From the NCBI RefSeq assembly GCF_014636275.1, contig NZ_BMEB01000001.1, positions 921,468-985,467 on the forward strand: DNA of 64,000 nt, read 5' to 3'. The position numbers were made by a program, and so were the translations under genes. The stretch's first letter is position 1. The number at the start of each line of letters is the position of its first letter. Below, in pieces: positions 59,305 through 64,000 of the stretch. This DNA comes from Cellulomonas carbonis (lineage in GTDB: Bacteria > Actinomycetota > Actinomycetes > Actinomycetales > Cellulomonadaceae). The notes beneath the pieces were generated by a model that saw nothing but the letters and a program-made list of their open reading frames with translations, did no database searches and was not told the origin of the DNA.

Positions 59305-61341
59305 ATGACCACGACCGACAAGGCTGGACCGACCCGCGACGACGCGACGGGTCAGGCCCTCCGGAGCGGCATCGACCGCACCGCGCTCGACCCCGCGGTC
59401 AGGCCGCAGGACGACCTGTACCGCCACGTGAACGGCCGCTGGATCGCCCAGCACGAGATCCCGGCTGACCGCGCCACGGACGGCGCGCTGCGCGAGCTGT
59501 ACGACCGTGCCGAGGAGCACGTGCGGGCGATCATCGAGGACCTCGGCGGCAAGGTCGCCGAGGGCGCGGGCGGCCTCGACGGCACCGCGGCGCAGGTGGG
59601 CGCCCTCTACGCGAGCTTCATGGACGTCGACGCCGTCGAGCGGCTCGGCGTCGAGCCCCTGCGCGAGGAGCTCGCGGCCGTCGACGCCGCGACGACGCGC
59701 GAGCAGCTCGTGCGCGTGCTCGGCACCCTCCAGCGCACGGGCGGGCCGACCGCCGTCGCGTTCTGGGTCGACAACGACGCGCACGACCCCGAGCGGTACG
59801 TCGTCTTCCTCCACCAGGCCGGCCTCGGGCTCCCCGACGAGTCGTACTACCGTGAGGACGCCCACGCCGCCGTCCGCGAGCAGTACGGCCCGCACGTCGC
59901 CCGCATGCTCCGCCTGGTCGGGCTGGACGCGGACGACGCGGACCGCCAGGCCGGCCTGGTCGTGGACCTCGAGACCCGCCTCGCGGCGTCCCACTGGGAC
60001 GTCGTGCGCGACCGCGACGCCGACCTCACCGACAACCCCATGACCCTCGACGACCTCGTCGAGCGGGCACCCGGCTTCGACTGGGTCGCCTGGGTCGAGG
60101 CCCTCGGCGCTTCACGCGACGCGTTCACCGACCTCGTCGTGCGCGAGCCCGACTACGCCGTCGCCTTCGCGCAGGCGTGGGCCGACGCACCCGTCGAGCA
60201 GTGGCAGTCGTGGCTGCGGTACCACCTGGTCCGTTCCCGCGCGCCGTACCTGTCGGCGGAGGTCGTCGAGGCGAACTTCGACTTCTACGGACGCCTCCTC
60301 ACGGGAGCGACGCAGCTGCGCGACCGGTGGAAGCGGGGCGTCGCCCTCGTCGAGGGGGCGCTCGGCGAGGCCGTCGGCCAGGAGTACGTCGCGCGGCACT
60401 TCCCGCCGACCCACAAGGACCGCATGATGCGGCTCGTCGAGAACCTCGTCGAGGCGTACCGCGAGTCGATCACCGCGCTCGACTGGATGGGCGAGGCGAC
60501 CCGCGCCAAGGCGCTCGCCAAGCTCGACGCGTTCACGCCCAAGATCGGCTACCCCGATCGCTGGAAGTCCTACGACGGTCTCGAGGTGCGGCCCGACGAC
60601 CTCGTCGGCAACGTCCGCCGCTCGCACGCCTACGAGCTCGACCGCGAGCTGGGCAAGATCGGTCGCCCCGTCGACCGCGACGAGTGGTTCATGACGCCGC
60701 AGACCGTCAACGCCTACTACAACCCGGGCATGAACGAGATCGTCTTCCCCGCCGCGATCCTCCAGCCGCCGTTCTTCGACCCCGACGCGGACGACGCGGT
60801 CAGCTACGGCGGGATCGGCGCCGTGATCGGCCACGAGATCGGCCACGGCTTCGACGACCAGGGCTCCAAGTACGACGGCGCGGGCCGGCTCGAGGACTGG
60901 TGGACCGACGAGGACCGCACCGAGTTCGAGGCGCGCACCGCGGCGCTCGTCGCGCAGTACGACGCCTTCTCGCCGCGTCAGCTCGACGGCAGCCACACCG
61001 TCAACGGCGCCTTCACGGTCGGCGAGAACATCGGCGACCTCGGCGGCCTGTCGATCGCGCTCGAGGCGTACCGGATCGCCCTCGGGCGCCCGCTCGCCGA
61101 GGCGCCCGTCGTCGACGGCATGACGGGTGTGCAGCGCGTCCTCGTCGGGTGGGCCCAGGTGTGGCGCTCGAAGGGGCGCGACGAGGAGGTCGTGCGTCGC
61201 CTCGCGACCGACCCGCACTCCCCCGACGAGTTCCGCTGCAACGGCGTGGTGCGCAACGTCGACGCGTTCTACGAGGCGTTCGACGTCCGGCCCGGCGACG
61301 GGCTGTACCTCCCGCCCGAGGAGCGCGTGCGCATCTGGTGA
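59305..61341 (+). CDS. M13 family zinc metallopeptidase (neprilysin-like)
   Basis: Oligopeptidase of 678 residues. The zinc motif HEIGH is at 510-514 in VIGHEIGHGFDDQGS; the third ligand lies in GENIGDLGGLS, and NAYYNPGMNEIVFPAAILQPPFF precedes it. There is no signal peptide or TM anchor, so unlike the eukaryotic enzymes it should be cytoplasmic. It probably degrades small peptides. The start has TAGCCT 6 nt upstream and no ribosome-binding site. Confidence 0.94.
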   Translation: MTTTDKAGPTRDDATGQALRSGIDRTALDPAVRPQDDLYRHVNGRWIAQHEIPADRATDGALRELYDRAEEHVRAIIEDLGGKVAEGAGGLDGTAAQVGALYASFMDVDAVERLGVEPLREELAAVDAATTREQLVRVLGTLQRTGGPTAVAFWVDNDAHDPERYVVFLHQAGLGLPDESYYREDAHAAVREQYGPHVARMLRLVGLDADDADRQAGLVVDLETRLAASHWDVVRDRDADLTDNPMTLDDLVERAPGFDWVAWVEALGASRDAFTDLVVREPDYAVAFAQAWADAPVEQWQSWLRYHLVRSRAPYLSAEVVEANFDFYGRLLTGATQLRDRWKRGVALVEGALGEAVGQEYVARHFPPTHKDRMMRLVENLVEAYRESITALDWMGEATRAKALAKLDAFTPKIGYPDRWKSYDGLEVRPDDLVGNVRRSHAYELDRELGKIGRPVDRDEWFMTPQTVNAYYNPGMNEIVFPAAILQPPFFDPDADDAVSYGGIGAVIGHEIGHGFDDQGSKYDGAGRLEDWWTDEDRTEFEARTAALVAQYDAFSPRQLDGSHTVNGAFTVGENIGDLGGLSIALEAYRIALGRPLAEAPVVDGMTGVQRVLVGWAQVWRSKGRDEEVVRRLATDPHSPDEFRCNGVVRNVDAFYEAFDVRPGDGLYLPPEERVRIW

Positions 61342-61354
61342 CGTCGAGGACGAC

Positions 61355-61388
61355 GCGAGCGGGACGGGATCGCACCCGCCCCGCTCGC
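61355..61388. terminator. terminator between convergent M13 peptidase and DUF6636-like genes
   Basis: GCGAGCGGG and CCCGCTCGC form a 9-bp stem, 14 bp past the peptidase stop and just before the stop of the minus-strand gene. Confidence 0.65.
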
Positions 61389-61396
61389 CGCTGGGA

Positions 61397-61954
61397 TCAG
61401 AACAGCAGGTAGCCGGCGCGCGCGACCGAGAAGCCCTCGCCGCTGGGGTTGTGCCGGCACAGGACCCCGTTGCGGGAGCTCGCGCACGTCATCTCCCCGA
61501 CCGTCGACTGCTCGCCGTACTCGAGCACGACGGCGTCCTCGGGCACGGCGGGCGGGTCCCCCTCGACGCAGACGAAGCCGGCGGACTCGCCGGCCGCGAC
61601 CGTGAGCGTGCTGCCGACCGCTCCCGCGCAGCCCTCGGGCGTCGCGGGCGGCTCGAAGCTCGACGCCAGGATCGTGCACGTCGCCGAGCCCTCGTCCATC
61701 GTGCAGTGGATGTTGCCGCTCGGGAGCACGAACGTCCGCACCTCGCCGACGTCCTCCGCGTCGGCGTCGCTGTCGCTCGGGGTCGACTCGGGCTCGGCGG
61801 ACGCGCTCGGCGCGGGCTGCGCGGTGGGCTCGTCGTCGTCACCGAGCGCCGTCGCCAGCAGCACGAGGAAGCCGAGCACCAGCACCACGTCGACGACGAG
61901 GAAGGCCAGCAGGCCTGGACCGAGCCGTCGACGGGTCCGTGCGGTCGCGGACAT
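61397..61954 (-). CDS. membrane-anchored DUF6636-like protein, function unknown
   Basis: The product has 185 residues: a short basic N-terminus, one TM helix (LLAFLVVDVVLVLGFLVLLA), an acidic Ser/Pro-rich linker near 40-70, then an extracellular domain with five Cys residues. FVLPSGNIHCTMD resembles the PSGNI-C start of DUF6636-type secreted proteins. The Cys pattern (HCTM, TCTI, GCAG, VCVE, TCAS, LCRH) suggests disulfides. The ATG at 61954 follows GAGAGGAG. The biochemical role is unknown. Confidence 0.75.
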   Translation of the reverse strand: MSATARTRRRLGPGLLAFLVVDVVLVLGFLVLLATALGDDDEPTAQPAPSASAEPESTPSDSDADAEDVGEVRTFVLPSGNIHCTMDEGSATCTILASSFEPPATPEGCAGAVGSTLTVAAGESAGFVCVEGDPPAVPEDAVVLEYGEQSTVGEMTCASSRNGVLCRHNPSGEGFSVARAGYLLF

Positions 61955-62027
61955 GGGTGCTCCTCTCGGCCGTTCGGGTGAACGTCCTGCCGCAGCATGC
62001 CACGCGGGCGGACGGCCGTGCGAAGCG

Positions 62028-63677
62028 TCAGTCGCCGAGCAGCGCCATCGCCGCCGAGCGCCCCGGGATGCCGCTCACGCCCCCGCCGCGGACCGCGCCC
62101 GCGCCGCACAGCAGGACGCGCGGGTGCCCGGTCGCGACGCCCCAGCGGGTCGCGGGGTCCTGCGGGTCGGCGTCCGCGGCGAGCCAGGGCCACTGCAGGT
62201 CGCCGTGGAAGATGTGCCCGCCCGGGAGCCCGACGTCGCCCTCGAGGTCGACGGGTGTGCGCGCCTCGAGGCACGGTCGCCCGTCGGCGTCGGTCGCGAG
62301 GCACTCCTCGACCGGCTCGGCCAGCACCGCGTCGAGCGACCGGAGGGTCGCCGCCACCGCCTCGGCGCGCGCACCGTCGGGGTCCTGGCGGAACAGCCGC
62401 GCGGGAATGTGCAGGCCGAACAGCGTGAGCGTGTGGCGGCCCGCCGCCCGATCCGCCGGACCCAGGATCGAGCCGTCGGTGAGCGAGTGGCAGTAGATCT
62501 CCAGCGGCGGCACGGACGGGATGCACCCCGCGGCCGCCTCGCGGTGCGCCGTCCCGAGCTGGGCGTACCCCTCGTTGACGTGGAAGGTCCCGGCGAACGC
62601 GTGGGCCGGGTCGACGGCGTCGCGCAGCCGTGGCAAGCGGTCGAGCACCATGTTGACCTTGAGCTGCGAACCCTCCGGGAGCGGCCGCGGGGTCCGCCCC
62701 AGGAGGCGGTCCAGCTCGTGCGGCGCGCACCCGGCGAGGACGTGCTGCGCACGGACCGACCGCGTCCTCCCGCCGTCGTCCGCCCAGTGCACGTCGACCC
62801 CGTCCGCGCCGGGGTCGACCGCGGTCGCGCGGGCCCCGACGACGAGCTCGGCCCCGCCCTCCCGGCACACCCGCTCGAGCTCGCGCACGACGGCGCCCAT
62901 GCCGCCGACCGGCACGTCCCAGTCGCCCGTCCCGCCGCCGACGACGTGGTAGAGGAAGCACCGGTTCTGCGCGAGCCCGGCGTCGTGTGCGGAGGCGAAG
63001 GTGCCGATGAGTGCGTCGGTGAGCACGACGCCCCGCACGACGTCCGACGTGAACGTGCGCTCGACGAGCTCGCCGAGGGGTCGCTCGACCAGGTCCTCCC
63101 ACCACGCGCCGAGGCTCCGACGCATCTCGGCGGCGGTCGGCAGCGGCCCCGTCACGGTCGGGAAGACGGTGCCCGCGAGCGCACCCGTCCGTGACGAGAA
63201 CGCCTCCCACGCCGCGGCGTCGGCCCCGGCGCCGACGCGCTCGAGGGACCGTGCCGTCGAGGCGGAGTCGGCGGCGTCGACGAGCAGCCCCCGGGACGGG
63301 TCGTCCGGCAGCGGGGTGTACGACGACCACCGGCGACGCCTCAGCTCGAGCCGCAGCCCGAGCTCGCGCCGCACGGCCTCGGGCATGAGCGAGACCAGGT
63401 ACGAGTACCGCGACAGGTTCGCGTCGACGCCGGGGAACACGCGCGCGGACCCGGTCGCGCCGCCCAGGTGGTCGCGCGCCTCCAGGACGAGCACGCTCCG
63501 GCCCGCGCGTGCGAGGTACGCGGCGGCGGTCAGCCCGTTGTGCCCACCCCCGACGACGACGACGTCGTACCGGCTGCCGGTGGGCGCTTCCGGACGGGCC
63601 CGTGCGAGCCGGCGGCCCTGGTCGGGACCCTCGGTGGGGCGGGGGTCCGGTGCGGCGCTGCAGTCCGGTGCGGTCAC
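62028..63677 (-). CDS. FAD-dependent oxidoreductase, phytoene desaturase-like
   Basis: The product has 549 residues. The dinucleotide motif VVVVGGGHNGLTAAAYLARAG begins near residue 38, followed by VLVLEARDHLGG; the C-terminal FAD motif LLCGAGAVRGGGVSGIPGR is present. It matches the CrtI-like group that includes PYROXD2 rather than a carotenoid-cluster CrtI, and no carotenoid genes are nearby. The first 35 residues are Pro/Arg-rich. The GTG at 63677 has TACCCT 6 nt upstream and no ribosome-binding site, so it may be leaderless. Substrate unknown. Confidence 0.88.
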   Translation of the reverse strand: MTAPDCSAAPDPRPTEGPDQGRRLARARPEAPTGSRYDVVVVGGGHNGLTAAAYLARAGRSVLVLEARDHLGGATGSARVFPGVDANLSRYSYLVSLMPEAVRRELGLRLELRRRRWSSYTPLPDDPSRGLLVDAADSASTARSLERVGAGADAAAWEAFSSRTGALAGTVFPTVTGPLPTAAEMRRSLGAWWEDLVERPLGELVERTFTSDVVRGVVLTDALIGTFASAHDAGLAQNRCFLYHVVGGGTGDWDVPVGGMGAVVRELERVCREGGAELVVGARATAVDPGADGVDVHWADDGGRTRSVRAQHVLAGCAPHELDRLLGRTPRPLPEGSQLKVNMVLDRLPRLRDAVDPAHAFAGTFHVNEGYAQLGTAHREAAAGCIPSVPPLEIYCHSLTDGSILGPADRAAGRHTLTLFGLHIPARLFRQDPDGARAEAVAATLRSLDAVLAEPVEECLATDADGRPCLEARTPVDLEGDVGLPGGHIFHGDLQWPWLAADADPQDPATRWGVATGHPRVLLCGAGAVRGGGVSGIPGRSAAMALLGD

Positions 63678-63683
63678 CGCGTC

Positions 63684-63689
63684 AGGGTA
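63684..63689 (-). promoter_or_regulatory. -10 element of a probable leaderless oxidoreductase promoter
   Basis: TACCCT on the minus strand, six bases, then GTG. Its -35 region would fall inside the terminator stem of the upstream gene, so the promoter and terminator overlap. Confidence 0.45.
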
Positions 63690-63694
63690 GGGCG

Positions 63695-63726
63695 CGACGG
63701 CCGGGCGCTCACGCGCCCGGCCGTCG
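63695..63726 (-). terminator. terminator of the CBM20 gene
   Basis: A perfect 14-bp stem (CGACGGCCGGGCGC with GCGCCCGGCCGTCG) and a 4-nt TCAC loop, about 85 bp past the CBM20 gene stop. Confidence 0.85.
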
Positions 63727-63811
63727 TCGGCAGGTCGGCCTGCCGCTGCGAGGGCGAGGGGTGGACGGTGCGCTCCAGGTCCTGCCCACCCCCCGCCGGT
63801 CCGTGGGGTCG

Positions 63812-64000
63812 CTAGCTCCGCCAGGCGTCGTTCAGGGTGAGCACGCCCGACGACGGGACGGTCGCGACCCGGTTGGCCCCGCTCTCCCACACGACGTCGC
63901 CGGCGCCGTCGACCTTGACGTACTTGAACTCGACCCGCGTGCCCGCCGGCAGTGCCACCTGCGCGCGCCACACGGGGTAGGTCGAGGACGAGAGCCGCGC
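63812..64000 (-). CDS. C-terminal fragment of a CBM20 (starch-binding) protein, probably an amylase
   Basis: The 62 visible residues to the TAG at 63812 read as the end of a family 20 carbohydrate-binding module: YPVWRAQVALPAGTRVEFKY, then WESGANRVATVPSSG and the end NDAWRS. The conserved Trp of starch-binding site 1 is in VVWESGANR. CBM20 usually ends secreted alpha-amylases, glucoamylases or related enzymes; the catalytic domain is beyond the right edge, so the activity cannot be named. Confidence 0.85.
   Translation of the reverse strand, partial: ARLSSSTYPVWRAQVALPAGTRVEFKYVKVDGAGDVVWESGANRVATVPSSGVLTLNDAWRS

Noticed and set aside
56265-59321. A 1018-codon minus-strand frame that would fuse the PP2C phosphatase to sequence opposite the acetyltransferase and rpiB
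   Set aside because: Only the last 387 codons match a protein family; a GTG with a -10 element precedes them, and the rest is antisense to well-supported genes.
59305-61341. M13 peptidase as a secreted or membrane-anchored enzyme
   Set aside because: The N-terminus is polar, without a signal peptide or TM helix, and no better upstream start exists.

Overview
The window is chromosomal DNA of a very G+C-rich actinobacterium. Gene content and order (ftsY-smc; ileS with an actinobacterial ultrashort T-box; clpP1-clpP2-clpX-tig; amt-glnB-glnD; a TipA-type regulator; a proposed F420-0 transporter beside cofE) fit Micrococcales, most likely Cellulomonadaceae. A cut-off starch-binding (CBM20) enzyme at the right edge suits a polysaccharide degrader. 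I see no phage, insertion sequence, integron or CRISPR array. Genes are packed tightly, and most neighbours inside operons overlap through ATGA or GTGA.

Layout. 1-2.6 kb: ammonium operon amt-glnB-glnD (minus), with a GlnR-like box upstream. 2.65-8.9 kb: ftsY, a small membrane protein, smc, ndk and a DUF4233 protein (minus). 9-11.5 kb: dihydroxyacetone kinase operon dhaK-dhaL-dhaM, lying between folC and DUF4233-ndk. 11.7-16.6 kb: T-box-ileS-folC (minus). 16.6-17.8 kb: a MerR/TipA regulator (plus), followed by a dense run of hairpins. 17.8-20.8 kb: ssuE with a candidate leader peptide, an SDR and a class-III aminotransferase (minus). 21-26.3 kb: F420 locus, with a three-gene ABC importer and a HhH-GPD repair protein (plus), then cofE and an F420-dependent oxidoreductase (minus). 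26.5-29.8 kb: MacB/FtsX-type exporter. 30-37.2 kb: valS, an amino-acid ABC importer and a long-chain acyl-CoA synthetase (plus). 37.2-43.6 kb: Vms1-like protein, clpX, clpP2, clpP1, tig and tRNA-Pro (minus). 43.7-47.2 kb: tRNA-Gly, nagZ and leader-cysK-cysE (plus). 47.2-48.3 kb: DUF808 protein. 48.5-55.9 kb: sulfur operon of leader peptide, ssuB, ssuA, ssuC, acs, metY and a CoA-binding protein (plus). 55.9-64 kb: alkyltransferase-like protein, PP2C phosphatase, Eis-type acetyltransferase, rpiB, M13 peptidase, a DUF6636-like protein, a phytoene-desaturase-like oxidoreductase and the CBM20 fragment.

The most distinctive content concerns sulfur. Three separate sulfur transcription units (ssuE, cysK-cysE, ssuBAC-acs-metY-CoA-binding) are each preceded by a short ORF rich in Cys, and in two cases in Met. 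Two of these have the same promoter pattern (TTGCCG-N17-TAnnnT). In the cysK case the leader stop codon abuts a large nested hairpin. This looks like a cysteine/methionine-sensing attenuation regulon. Within the large operon, acetyl-CoA synthetase next to the acetate-releasing MetY suggests acetate recycling.

Other points: a proposed F420-0 salvage locus, an ultrashort translational T-box on ileS, a MerR promoter with a perfect palindrome in a 19-bp spacer, and a recurring leaderless-start pattern (TAnnCT, 6 nt, start codon) at five genes. All calls come from reading the sequence and recalled family motifs; no search was run.
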